Source of the DNA: Pterois miles
Lineage: Eukaryota > Chordata > Actinopteri > Perciformes > Scorpaenidae
Length of the DNA stretch: 64,000 bases
Direction: 5' to 3'
Assembly (NCBI GenBank): GCA_947000775.1
Contig: CAMQGK010000144.1
Span: forward strand, 9,671,501 to 9,735,500
The position numbers and the translations under genes are program-made. The notes beneath the pieces were generated by a model. It ran no database searches. It was not told the origin of the DNA and saw nothing but the letters and a program-made list of their open reading frames with translations. Below, in pieces: positions 1-10,626 of the stretch; the stretch's first letter is position 1; every line of letters begins with the position of its first letter.

Positions 1-267
1 CATGTTTTTAGACTTATGTTTTAAATGGCTCTGATTTGTGGGGGAATTAAACAACTGACTGCAAGTGTGGCATGGCTTTGTTCCTGCCCAGTAGCACAAG
101 ACACAAAATTCAGCCTTAAAATTCAGCTATTCAGCGTGGTTTCCTCCCGCACCAGGGAGTCGGTCTAATGTGACACTGTTGTATGTTTGTAACATGTTTG
201 CTCTCACAAGTGGGGGCTGACTCGTCAGCCTTAATCTCTGGCCTCTCTCCCTGGTGGCTCTCTGCAG

Positions 268-348
268 GCTCTGGACAATCAACACTTGTTTCTGTCAGAG
301 CAGGATGAGGAGCGAGGGATCTTTGACATGATGCGGAGGCTCCTCCAG
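268..348 (+). CDS. Candidate internal coding exon, gene not recognised
   Basis: Seen: a long pyrimidine-rich tract ending in tggctctctgcag is followed by 81 nt that are open in phase 0. The peptide starts ALDNQHLFLSEQ and ends DEERGIFDMMRRLLQ, charged and probably helical, like a cytoplasmic protein rather than a chance frame. The candidate donor cag/gttcac at 348/349 is weak. If it is not used, the frame stays open to a stop at 454-456, so this could also be a terminal exon or use a later donor. There is no repeat character. Ending in phase 0 does not fit the next candidate exon (2210), so an exon may be missing or the donor is wrong. I do not recognise the protein family. Confidence rests on the acceptor and peptide quality only. 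Confidence 0.38.
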
Positions 349-2209
349 GTTCACTCATCCCTCTCTCAGTGGGAGGCCCCATGCAGGCGTAGTGCACGGC
401 ACAACACAGTGAAATGTATGGTTTGTTTGGAGGTCAACCATTCCTTTCATTTTTAATAACCGTCTGGCGTCTGGCTATCTGGAATTTATAATATTTATGA
501 AGCCTGTATCTGTTGCAGACAGGATATAAAATGCAATAAATGCTACAATATTTCCCCTGGACTAATTAGGTCTGGAGTCATGGCTATCAGTGTGACCCTG
601 GTGAATGAGACTTCTAGGCCAGGGACAAAAGGAAATTGTGAAATGCATGGCTCCTTGCATAATGGGCCCCCATCACAAGCCCTCTTCAGCACAGGCCCTC
701 ACGGTGGCCCACAGAGAAAGTGGGAAAAAAAAAAAGCAATTTTGTGTTTGGTTTGCGGTTGCAGTCTAAGGGCTGAGTGATATGTATCACCAGAGGAACA
801 TTTTGTGTTTTGAAACCTCATCGGGCTTGTAGCAGACAGGAAATGAGACAGAGTTTTTCATTTCCCTGTTGCCATCTTCACTCACAAACTAAATAAGGAC
901 CCCTTTGCCACTGGGCCCCGATTTCATCTACCTACTATTCACATTGCGAAAGGAAGACGGCAGTTCTGTAATCAGGAATGTAATCTACATCATGAATTTC
1001 GTATTCATGGTAAATGCTGAAAAGCAGCAGGGTCAAGGGGGGGGGGGATAATTGTAAGATAATTGATTTCACTTTCTGGACAGTCTTGGAACTGGTGGGA
1101 TGTGAGAAGGATGGGGTGATTGACACGTCGGTAAGCTGTGAAGATGCATGCTGAATGATGGATAGATGTCATCGCGAAAGTAACAAGTGAAGCTGTCTGA
1201 TTTTATCACCTTATTATGTTGTTGCGGCTGGTGGAGGGGCAAATTGCACATCTCTCTCAAGTAATATCCCGCTTTCTCTGCTTGCACCTTCTCAGTTTTC
1301 TGTTTCTTTTTTTTTCAATCAGTGCATGCATGTATTTTCTCTCTTTTCGCTCTTCTTTTTTTTTTTTGCATACAAGAGGTGCAAGCAGCTTTTTGCGTCG
1401 GAGGTTGTCCTTTACATTAAAACCTGCGCGTGTCATGCTGTGCAGTTATTTCATATTTACTCCTCCTCTTTGTTCCTTATTTTTTTTGTCAGCTTTTACT
1501 TCCACTCGTGCTTTATAACTGCAGAGTTTCTCTCCCAAGACGCCTCCCACATGCCCTCTTCCATTTGTCTCTCTGTTTAATATAAAACCTGCTCCCACTT
1601 GCCCCACTATTTCACTGAAAAACCAAAACAATTGGTGGCTATTTGATTGGCCTTGGCCTTCACGGATGCTGGGGGAATTGAAGAGAAAAAGCGAAAGCAT
1701 TTGATCTATTCATCCATCCGCATGGAAATCAATAGGCTCTGTCTCTCAGACACACCTCCACCGTCCACGCTCGCTTTTTATACCACAGGAATTCTGCCCA
1801 CTCTCTGAGGCAGCTGCACAAGTGCTAAGTGGACACAGCCAGGGGCGTCAAGTCCCTCTGCTGCAATAAACACTGTCATCTGCCTAAATTCGAATGATGT
1901 GATAACACATTTGCAGATGAAATACTGCTGTGAAACAAGATTAGAACAATTTGTGTATAAAGAGGAGGAACTGAGACATAGACTGGCAGCTGTGAAGTTT
2001 TGCAAAGCTTATTTAGCTGTACAGTAAAGCAGGTGTGTCGCTGCAACACAGCCTACGCTTTTACTCCTCTCCAAATGAGACTAGTGGCTTTGCCCCAGGC
2101 TTTATTGGCTGCTTGTTAACCTTTTTAGATGGCAATGAAAAGGTTACTCTGCTCCTTGTTTTTGTCCCCTGTGATTTATAAGTTTACTCTCCTGTATGTT
2201 TATTTGCAG
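349..2209. other. Single-copy-looking non-coding stretch
   Basis: No repeat family recognised. It contains a run of ten G near 1039-1048, a pyrimidine-rich belt at about 1265-1620 that creates chance open frames, and otherwise AT-rich intron-like sequence. Confidence 0.5.
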
Positions 2210-2253
2210 AGGTGAAGCAGGTGCGCCTACTGTACATGCAATCTGCTTGTGCG
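2210..2253 (+). CDS. Candidate 44-nt micro-exon, gene not recognised
   Basis: Seen: acceptor ctcctgtatgtttatttgcag, then 44 nt, then a perfect donor GTAAGT at 2254-2259. Read with two nucleotides completing an upstream codon, it encodes VKQVRLLYMQSACA with no stop. The phase-0 frame is closed at once (agg tga), so only an upstream exon ending in phase 1 would work. The exon leaves in phase 0, which fits the candidate exon at 7694-7732. No known domain is visible in 14 residues. Strong GTAAGT donors do occur by chance in 64 kb, so this is a candidate only. Confidence 0.3.
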
Positions 2254-2376
2254 GTAAGTTATAAAAAGGAGGTTGCTGTCGTCTCGTCATAAAACATGCT
2301 GCAGTGTTGCTCAGCAGCGTATCTGGTGGATAATGTTTTAAAAGATACATTATGCAACAGCATAATGATATAGCAG

Positions 2377-2882
2377 TAGAGGTCGACTGATATGGTTTTT
2401 TTATGGCCAACGCAGAGTTTTTACAGAATCAGGACAGCTGATATATGATGCCAATTTTTTTTCGTCTTTGTTTTCCAATCTCTTTTGCTGGTTTTCCTTT
2501 TTTCCTCTATCTAATAAACAGCTTAATAATAACAAATGATAGAGAAAATTTCTTGAGCAAACATTTACTGAAGGACACTGTCTCGCCAGTCTGCATTTTG
2601 TGTCTGCACAGTTTCTCCCCGTTAGGATGTTGTTCTTCTCACGGACTCCTGTAAATCTTAGCCCACCGGGCTACATCTGCTGAGGTCTGCTGGTAGAAAG
2701 ACAATTTGATTGACACAAGGGGTGGAGTCACGTGTTCTACAGCAACAACACTAGGCTGCCCGCAGATGTGCCTGCTTGCTAATTGGCTTAATATGCTCAG
2801 ACATCGGCCGACACCAATTATGGTAAAAATGTCAAAAAATTGTCACGATTAATCGGCCGACCGATTAATTGGTCAACCTCTG
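2377..2882. mobile_element. hAT-like MITE with 8-bp target duplication
   Basis: Left end tagaggtcgactgat and right end gattaattggtcaacctctg are inverted repeats. Flanks tatagcag (2369-2376) and tatagtag (2883-2890) form an 8-bp target duplication with one mismatch. The inside has no transposase frame. The length of 506 bp, the ends and the 8-bp duplication fit a non-autonomous hAT-superfamily element; the sequence resembles a MITE common in fish. The superfamily is inferred from these features. Confidence 0.75.
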
Positions 2883-2922
2883 TATAGTAGTATTATGGGT
2901 GTAGTTTAGTTGTGTTTGCACT

Positions 2923-3047
2923 TGGGATGTTAATAATTAAGCGTTTAACTGTTAACCGACATTCAGAATTTTAACCGCTATTGAATTTTAATGCTATTGG
3001 TTAAATGGTTAAAAACAAAACTTTTTTTCAAAATTAGCATCCTTTAA
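2923..3047. mobile_element. Short internally deleted hAT-like MITE (gggatgttaataatta family)
   Basis: It begins tgggatgttaataattaa and ends caaaattagcatcctttaa. It is flanked by a perfect 8-bp duplication, tttgcact, at 2915-2922 and 3048-3055. The interior is rich in ttaaccg and ggttaaa motifs. Longer relatives lie at 44712-45366 and 53735-53990; this 125-bp copy looks like an internal deletion derivative keeping both ends. Confidence 0.7.
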
Positions 3048-3120
3048 TTTGCACTCAATGTTCATTGTTTTAGTTTGTTCCACTTTCAATGATCATCATT
3101 AGTGTTGTATCCAGATGCGG

Positions 3121-3236
3121 TTTTCAGCAAACAAGCTCTGATAAACCCCCTACACACTGCTGAACATAGTGAAGTGTCAAGCTAGTATTTTCCCCTCAGG
3201 AGTTGGTGGAGACCAAAACTGAGCTAAAAGCATTTA
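3121..3236 (+). repeat. Dispersed repeat fragment, four-copy family in this window
   Basis: Shares the diagnostic order of gctgaacatagtg..., tttcccctcagga and gttggtggagaccaaaa with copies at 17441-17585, 21052-21140 and, inverted, 33440-33560. No coding capacity or termini are visible. Superfamily unknown. Confidence 0.5.
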
Positions 3237-3384
3237 TGAAGCATAATGTAAACAAAGGAGTAGTATGTTTTTTTATACAGTATAGCACAGTCAAATAATA
3301 GAAATTAAAAAAAAAGGTTTATTTATAGCACAATTTACACAGTTAAATGATTATTTTGAAATTGATAAATGACACAATGTCAAA

Positions 3385-3720
3385 CACTGTCAAACACACA
3401 TTGAACACCAGAGAAAATAAGTGTTTTTTTGCCTGAATTTGAGGCATTCGATGATGGGGGCTGATCGAACATGTAGGGAGGCAGTTCCACTACTTGGGCC
3501 TACGGAAAAGACACAGTCACCTTTACTCCTCAAACAACTATCAGGGATGGAAGGCAGCAGTTTATCTGATGACCCCAATGTTCTAGGAGGATAGTCGGGA
3601 TGTAAAAGGACACTGACATACCCTGGAGCTAGCCAGTTCAAAGCTTTAAAAGCGAAAAATTAAAATCTTGTCAACTCAAAATTTCGCTGGTAACCACCTG
3701 TCATCTGACTCCGAGATATA
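3385..3720 (-). repeat. Dispersed fish repeat fragment, unclassified
   Basis: Contains agttccactacttgggcc, the patch cagtcacctttactcctc and gccagttcaaagctttaaaa, a series I associate with a repeat common in fish genomes. No open frame or terminus is readable, so I leave it unclassified. Confidence 0.35.
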
Positions 3721-4818
3721 GTGTATTGCAGGCAAGAAGAAATAAAAGAAAAAAAATCATTGTCTCAGAATCTCTAAAGATCTCAAAGACTCACTTAAGG
3801 AGCTGTTAGAAAGGCAATGACACCAAACAGAAGCGTTCACATTAGCAATTACATATTAGTGATCCATTGATTATCAGGCAAAACTTTCTGTACTGTATTT
3901 TAAAGTCTTATATGTGTTGATTAAAATGTTTGTAACTACTTCAGGCTATTTTACTTATCCTTGAATATAGGTATCACCAAATGCTCTGAAGGCTCTCCTG
4001 CTAGTGAGCTGCTGCTGCAGGAGTATGAATGTCCCATTACAGTGTTTCCAAGATTGCACATAACCCATGTGAAAATAGTTTAAATTTGCCCTGATTAACT
4101 GCGCAGAGGTGATATTAACAAGACTGTATTTCTTCATTTCTAACCTAATTTATGTTGCTACTTCAGGACAACTGACGCAACAGTCACCATTTGGTCCCGG
4201 CGTGCAGCATAAAGGGCGTAAAAAAGCAGAACGTTGGCATCGGGGCACATTCTGCAGGAAGAGAGGGACACAAAGTGAAATGCTGATTGAAAAGGGGAGA
4301 AAATCAATCAAGCAAGCCTATGTGATTGACAGCTTGCCAAGGTGTTTTCTGTGGAGGTGTCAAGAACAGCACAATTGCTCTCCCCCGTCCTCCCTCTCTC
4401 TTTCTGTTTCCTCTCTCTCTCTCTCTCTCTCTCTCTGTGTCTCATCCATCACTTGCCTCTTCACCCATCATCACACTGTCGTCGCCTCCTAAATGTCTCA
4501 CCAAACTCCCCCAATATCTCTCTCCCTTTTCACTCCATTGTTCCTCCTCTTCAGCTATCCCTCGCACACCCTCCCATTTTCTCTCCTGCTTGCTTCCTCG
4601 TTTTCTTTGCAGAGAAACATTCATTGCCAAACATTTAAGGCAGCAGACTGGCACTCCTTTAATCTTGTTGTTCTGTAACCTTCAGAGGGGAAGAAAGAGC
4701 TGCTCCACTTGTGTTACCTTTAAACAACTACACCAAGCCATCCTTTATGCTCACACTTTCTCATTACTCAACTCCAGTGAAGTCGCTGGTTTGTGTTATT
4801 TGTTTTCATTATACCCTC
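3721..4818. other. Non-coding stretch with CT-rich belt
   Basis: Nothing gene-like. The belt at about 4370-4620 is CT-rich and creates a long but low-complexity open frame (4326-4964) that I do not accept as coding. Confidence 0.5.
4411..4436. repeat. (CT)13 microsatellite
   Basis: Uninterrupted CT dinucleotides inside a wider polypyrimidine belt. Confidence 0.95.
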
Positions 4819-4960
4819 AGATACATTACAGTGGCAGGATGGACAAAAACAGAGTGGAGAGAAAAGGCAATAGGCCGCCGTCGGAGCTGCATGTGGAGTC
4901 TCAGCACAGCATCAAGAGGGCATGGAGTGCATGCAGGATAGCTGAAATACAGTACGCAGG
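4819..4960 (+). CDS. Weak candidate exon, gene not recognised
   Basis: Seen: acceptor gttttcattataccctcag, then 142 nt open in phase 0, then donor GTGAGG at 4961. The peptide is polar and basic (segments MDKNRVERKGNRPPSELH and SIKRAWSACRIAEIQYAG). It starts in phase 0 and ends in phase 1. That would suit entry from the 2210 exon but not exit into the 7694 exon. The frame also runs back upstream through the CT belt. It may be a lncRNA exon, an alternative exon or a chance pairing of splice-like signals. Confidence 0.2.
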
Positions 4961-5836
4961 GTGAGGCCTCATTAATGGCAACACTTCTACAAAATAATTC
5001 TGTCACTAATGGTGGCATTGAAAAAAGCATGAGCTTTTTTTTCTTGTACGACTTTGGCTCATTCGTCCCTGAAAGGGCAACATGCTCAGTTTCAATCACT
5101 TCTAACATTTCACTTCTAACTTTTTGAGCGATTGTCTCAGCTCCCCGTCTTTGTAAAGGTGGCGAGGAAACAGGGCTTGAGCACTGTTTTACAATTTCAT
5201 ATCACTGAAATGGAGCCACGTTTTCTTTTTGATAACACCTTGGCTGCTGTAACATCATAGACACGCTTTAAATCTGTGAAAGTTCTGTTTGTTGATGATA
5301 AAGGATTAATTCTGCTTTAAATGTTATTTTATTTTTCCAGACATATTTTATTGGTATCGGGCCCTGACACCAATAAAATACATCCAGAAATAAAAGGTTG
5401 GCAACCAGGCATCAGCTTTTGGTTTGAAACTGAAAATACAGGCATTTTTAGTCTCCCTATGTTTTGAGTAGTTAAGATATTATGTAGTTATAAGTATACA
5501 TGCCATGTGTATGTTGTACTTGCATTTCAGTATAATTTTCTGTCCAGCTCAAAGGTATGGGGATACTTCACCTCCCAAAACTTCAAAACTTCATCTGGTT
5601 CTTGTGAGTTAAATCAATTTGCACATTTGTTTATGATGGTCAGTTGAACGTTTCACCACACAGTCAAACAACTTAATTTGCTTAATTTGCTCATTTGCTC
5701 TCTAAAACAGATGCCTGTGTGTACACACCAACACGTGCAGTGGTACTGCGTGCTGCGTTGTCTGCTGTCATTTTTCTTTCAGCAGTGTAAGAAATATTAA
5801 AAATGTATTTATTTTTGGGTGCACATTTTGCTGTTT
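4961..5836. other. Non-coding stretch
   Basis: AT-rich single-copy-looking sequence. Apart from the hairpin at 5344-5380 I see no structure. Confidence 0.5.
5344..5380. repeat. Perfect 12-bp inverted repeat
   Basis: Arms tattttattggt (5344-5355) and accaataaaata (5369-5380) are exact reverse complements around a 13-nt spacer, atcgggccctgac. Possible hairpin; no known family. Confidence 0.8.
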
Positions 5837-5850
5837 CCTGTCCCCATTTT
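5837..5850. repeat. Target-site duplication of SINE, left copy
   Basis: cctgtccccatttt, identical to 6180-6193. It flanks the minus-strand SINE between them. Confidence 0.9.
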
Positions 5851-6179
5851 CATCGTCCATGCGGGGGGCTGGAGCCGATCCCAGCTGGCATTTGGGCGAA
5901 GGTGGAGTCCACCTTGGACAGGTTGCCAGTCCATCGCAGGGCACATAGAGACAGACAACCATTCACACTCACATTCAAACCTACGGGCAATTTAGAGTCA
6001 TCAATTAATGTTACCTGCATGTCTTTGGATTATGGGAGGAAGCCGGAGAACCCGGAGAAAAATCCCGCTTACATGGGGAGAACATGTAAACCCCGTACAT
6101 AAAGAGCCCCAAGCCGGATTCAAACCTGTGACCCTCCTGCTGTGAGGCGACAGTGCTAACCACTGCACCACCGTGCAGC
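5851..6179 (-). mobile_element. tRNA-derived SINE, full length, minus strand
   Basis: On the minus strand it opens with a tRNA-like head: A-box-like tggttagcactg (complement of 6151-6162) and B box ggtttgaatcc (complement of 6116-6126). A body follows that contains the very common fish motifs ggtgactctaaatt-like, atgggactggcaacctgtcc-like and gatcggctccagcc. The usual (GGAT)n tail is almost gone at the left end. A perfect 14-bp duplication flanks it, so both ends are intact. Pol III promoter boxes are decayed but readable. Non-coding; mobilised in trans by a LINE, probably L2-type given the tail of related copies (inference). Confidence 0.88.
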
Positions 6180-6193
6180 CCTGTCCCCATTTT
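6180..6193. repeat. Target-site duplication of SINE, right copy
   Basis: cctgtccccatttt, identical to 5837-5850. Confidence 0.9.
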
Positions 6194-7693
6194 TAATATG
6201 TTAAAAAGCCGTTGCCAATTTTTCATAGTAGTTGCCAATGCTTTGTAAATAAAAAAGCCCCTTTAACTTTTTAATTGTCCTGACCTTTTTGATATTTAAC
6301 CGAAAACTTAACCCCTCCCTAACTTTAATCAAATGTTTTCGAAACCTAAATCAGTAAACACGAGAGATGAAGCTATGAACACCGGTCTCTGGTAGCAGAC
6401 GTTCTTCTTATTGGAAGCTGTAAATCTCCCATTCATTCCTCCCTTTGTTCAATCGTAGGAATGTTGCACTTCCTGGATAAAACATTGCCATTGGACATGT
6501 GGTGCCTTCAAATGGAACTCGTGTTTATGAGATTGTGAACACAACATGTGTTGCGTTCAGGTGGTTAAGTCATGAAGAACACCTCTGCTAAGCAACGGCA
6601 ATATTAATGTTACTGTCCGAGTCTCGAAGCCACAGAGGCTAACAATTTAGCAAGCCAGCAAGTGGGCAACATAATGAAGGAAATGGATAATGACAGAGGT
6701 CGTTGAGAATATCAACATTTTCCTCAGACATATTATAAAATTACCAAGACCAACAATAAGTGACAAAAATTCAATATGCTGTATAATATTAATTTATTAT
6801 GCACCAATAAATGAATTTCCATGGGCTCCACCATTTCTCACAACGCCAACAAACACATAACAAGTCGTGAACTCAGAGCTTTCAGAAACTTTACAAGTTT
6901 CTTACAAGGTTGTGAATACGACATGAGGGGGGATTTCATATGGGCCCAACTCAAACACGGTAAACACCACCCCATTTGCCACTATATGCCAGAAAACCAG
7001 AACCTTGATAGGAAGTAAAATTAGACATAACACTAGAGGTGAGTGGCTTTTCAAAATAAAACAGGAAGCACCAGAATGAATGAATGAATATAACCACAAA
7101 ACCAAAATCACAATACAGAACCTTTAAAACACTAAAAGATGAAACAAACTACAGCCAAACCCCAGGACCTTAACACTTCCAAAGGTAAAGCAGCGTTAGG
7201 CGTCTGTATATAGACTAGTTTTGAGGGGACAGGGTTATACTTCTGCATTTCAGACCTTCTGAGTTTGAAAAATATTTTGCAAGCAATATCTTCTAGCATT
7301 TAAGTTATGAATTATGTGCTATTGTACACTAATTTAGTGTATAAAACAGGAGAATGCAGAATACATTTTTTTGCCTCTTGTCAAGTGTCAGTTGAAGCTT
7401 TTTGTGGGAAGTTATTTGTTTTTGCACAGTCATCATACTTTACAGTAGTTTAGACTGAATTGTAAGACATTGTTGTCATTGTTCACCTGTCAGATCTCCA
7501 CAAAGATTTTTTTTTTTTTATCTGTTGGAATAATTTGTGCAAAATTGCCATCCATTATATTCCACGTCTACATTCATTTTCAGCTATTATATTTTAACTG
7601 TTTTAGCTGTCTGTTACTACTGTAAAATTGAGTGTAATATTATTAATGCATATTCCTGTCTCTGGAAATGGTGCTTGTTTTTTTTCCCCTCAG
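6194..7693. other. Non-coding stretch
   Basis: AT-rich, no recognised repeat and no convincing frame. A poly-T run lies at 7507-7519. Confidence 0.5.
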
Positions 7694-7732
7694 TTTTGTA
7701 AGTTTCTCTCAGTCCTTGAAAATATGTTGAAG
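7694..7732 (+). CDS. Candidate 39-nt micro-exon, gene not recognised
   Basis: Seen: a strong acceptor (gttttttttcccctcag) directly before 39 nt that read FCKFLSVLENMLK in phase 0, then donor GTAAGT at 7733-7738. It enters and leaves in phase 0 and so fits directly after the 2210-2253 candidate. The peptide is an amphipathic-helix type. An alternative acceptor (tctctcag, 7705-7712) lies inside it. As with the other small exons, chance is possible, but the good acceptor, perfect donor, open frame and matching phase together raise it above background. Confidence 0.3.
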
Positions 7733-8329
7733 GTAAGTTGAAGCAGCTGCTTTGTGTCAGTTACGTCCATAAAAGACTGCACTGTGCGAAGGGATGGGAA
7801 TCTGGGAACCAAGCCCTGTCGAAATGACTTGTCAGTCAGTCTGCACTTCTGTATTAAAAAGTGCAGAGGAGACATATTGACTCAACCATTCCTCAGTGCC
7901 CTTGCTGGCTGGCTTCTAGACAGAGGGAGCCTTGATACTAATTATAATGAGGAGACAAAGTCTCCCAGCGGGCAAGTTAAGAGAAATATAGTAGGATCAC
8001 CAAAATGATGAATCATGTCTTTTAGTTCCGCAGTTTATTATTTTATCACTCACTGCTCTCAACATGCAGTCATTTTGGTACTGAACCAATGACTCATGTT
8101 TGTTTATCATTACCAACTATAGCAGTTGGTATTGTTTTCTTTAGGGCAGAGGACAAGGTTTGTTTTGGTGGATGGTAAGACTGGACCTTGTGGAGCACTG
8201 GAGCAAACACACTTGGACATAACTGTAGAGTTGGGCCAGTGTAAAAAAAAATTCAAACCAGTTTGATATTAAGCCACAACATCGGACCGGACTGGTATAC
8301 TGAATTTTACCACAGGGTGTCATGCTTGA
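7733..8329. other. Non-coding stretch
   Basis: Nothing recognised. An 84-codon open frame (7754-8008) lacks any domain or repeat similarity I can see. Confidence 0.45.
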
Positions 8330-8560
8330 CTTAGCAGCCGCTTGTCAGCAGGTGGCAACCAAGACGCTGGAACTTGGCTTGAATCTTGAGGAGTTGTAGC
8401 ATTAATTCACCGTCACTATAAAATGTACACACTGCACTTCTATGTTCACGGCAATAATGTTACTGCTAACTTCATTCATGTAGCACTTGTTGTTCCCTTA
8501 CTCTTTTGATCGCATATTCACTGACGTTATGGACTTGCAATACACTGGCTGACGGAAGCC
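8330..8560 (+). repeat. Fragment of the internal part of the 44.7-kb hAT-like family
   Basis: gaggagttgtagcatta, attcaccgtcac and tacacactgcact match, in order, the interior of the element at 44712-45366 (aaggagttgtagc, attcaccgaca, gaacacacactg). No termini are seen. Confidence 0.4.
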
Positions 8561-9336
8561 TGTCTTATTACCTCCAACACAGATGAACTTTGTAGTAAAA
8601 AAACACCACGTGCATCCCTTCACTTCTCCTCCCTCCCACCTCTACTAAAAATGTATCTTCTTCATGTTGCTGGCATCGGCTCCGCAGATGTGCATGGCCT
8701 GTCAGACAGTAGTCTCTCCGTCAGTCCGTTTAGAAACCAACACATGACATTGGTGACATATTCTGCCGATATAGACATAGTAATATTGCTGGTATGATGT
8801 CAGTATATGGTCAGAAGATCATCTACATTGTCTGTTTTTGTTGTGAACAGCATGCGGCATGCAAAAAAAAAAATAAATAAATAAAAATAAAATAGGTGAG
8901 ACCTGAAATCTCTTGAAAAGCCGCAGCTCTGCTACGTGTGCTGTTTAGCTGCTGTTAAGCTGCTCTAACCTGTTAGCGTGGGCGCTAAAATAAAAAGCAA
9001 TAGTTTCTGCAACACACACACACACACGCTGTTCACATGTCCTATGTGGCCCGGCCGTAATTATGCAAGAAAGCAGATAAACAGTATGTCAAATGATGTG
9101 TCAAACTATTCCTTCACCATCATATTTATGATATGAGTGCTTTTAATCATTATAGCATACTTATAATACTGTTTTGATGACTTTATCAAAAATATGAGGT
9201 GCAAAGCTTATCCTGGAGGGACCACACGTTCCATCCAAGTAGCTCGACTTTGTTTGGATAATTGAAATTGTGGTTATAGAAGCAAATGTCACCGGCATCC
9301 AGAGGTAATTCTGGGAACGGTAGCTCTCGTCACACC
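8561..9336. other. Non-coding stretch with simple repeats
   Basis: Contains an A-rich tract at 8862-8893 and (AC)8 at 9012-9027. Otherwise nothing recognised. Confidence 0.5.
9012..9027. repeat. (AC)8 microsatellite
   Basis: Short uninterrupted AC run. Confidence 0.9.
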
Positions 9337-9540
9337 TAGGGATGCTTCAATAAATCAGTTACTAGCATCTGCAGATACTACCAGTCAAATATGATGATTT
9401 CATCTGATTTGGTGGAGCAGAAAATGTGAACAAGATGCCTGATATGTAAGCTGCAGCAACAGTGCATTACGTTGCTATCCGTCTGCTATTAGGAAAAAAT
9501 GTCATCTATGAATTTGCTAATTATCTAAAAATGATGATTC
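9337..9540 (+). mobile_element. Possible hAT-like element end (tagggatgc type)
   Basis: tagggatgcttcaataaatc resembles the left terminus of the tagggatgcaccgatac family seen intact at 61031. No right end or target duplication was found. Confidence 0.28.
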
Positions 9541-10626
9541 AGAATCAGTCATTACTTCATGTAAATTCTACTAATCAGTTCACACACAGATGTAACATGT
9601 TGGATTAGATGAATATAAGATAGAAAGATGTAACACAGATGAGGAATGAAAAGCAGAGATGGGAAATGGGCAAAACCTGAAGATGGTTGTTGGCTCAGAT
9701 AAATTAGTAACTACTGGAATTAAAGAGGAAAGAAAAAAAAGAAGAATCAATGAGGAAACAAGGGAATAGAATAGGACACGACTTGTGATGCGAAAGTAGG
9801 GAGAAGGAAATCAATAAGACTGTCCTTTTGATGAGCCACTCCCCACGTGAATGTGATAGTATAGTTCTCTTGTGGATTGTAGTGTTTTAGTGACAGTATG
9901 TGACACGAGTTGAATCATCAGATCCTCTCCAGCCTGATCATCGTCAGAGTCCAAAATGCATCCATTTAGAGGGATGTTTCCTGGCCAAATTCTGGCCGGG
10001 CCGAGTAAAGTAAGTACTTTCTTGGTGACAGTGGCAGCTATTCAACGCAGTGTTGTGTAGGGGCTAAAAAAGGTATGATTGTTGAGACCGAAGATTAGAA
10101 GGAAAGTGTTGAGGGTGAAGGCGCCAGAGGCAGAGATGAGAGCCCAAGCAAAGCAGAAGAAGGGTGCAGTAAGAGCAAAGGAAGAAAGATGTAATAGAAA
10201 TGAAAGGGCACTCCTGCTGTTGATAATTGGAGTAGTGATGTGCCAACACAGTCTGAGAGGTTTTCCACCTGAGGGTACTCTACCACAGGGGCCCAGACAC
10301 TGAAACCACATTACAGCCCTCCTATGTGCACCAGTCGGTTTCCTCCTCTGGCTGGAGCTTGACAAGGAGGAGAGAGCAGAATCGAATACATGAAAGAAAA
10401 ATCCACTTCTCTGCTCTTTTCTGTCCATTTTCTGCGAGACAGCCACTCGTAAGCCAGACTGCTGAAGGTTTTTCTGGCCAAAGTCTAATGAGTTTGAAAT
10501 ATCATTGTGGCCGATTCCAAAAAGCACTTGACAAATGTAGAGTTTTTGGATCCTGTATGTTCGCCCGTTAATGATCGTTTCGTCCTCATTCTCCAAATGA
10601 ACAATGTGGTTTTACAATACAGAAGC
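9541..10626. other. Non-coding stretch with a long minus-strand open frame
   Basis: Purine-rich on the plus strand. A 184-codon minus frame (10042-10596) has a hydrophobic C-terminal third, but it overlaps open frames on other strands and resembles no family I know. I do not call it a gene. Confidence 0.4.

Noticed and set aside
4326..4964. 212-codon plus-strand open frame
   Set aside because: Most of it is a translation of the CT-rich belt (Ser/Leu/Pro runs); only its last part, considered separately as a candidate exon, has normal composition.
9933..10009. 77-nt segment with AG before and GTAAGT after
   Set aside because: Acceptor is poor and the phase 0 to 2 frame does not fit any neighbour; most likely chance.
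10042..10596. 184-codon minus-strand open frame with a hydrophobic tail
   Set aside because: Overlaps open frames on the other strand and in other minus frames, has no recognisable family features and no promoter or splice context I can defend.
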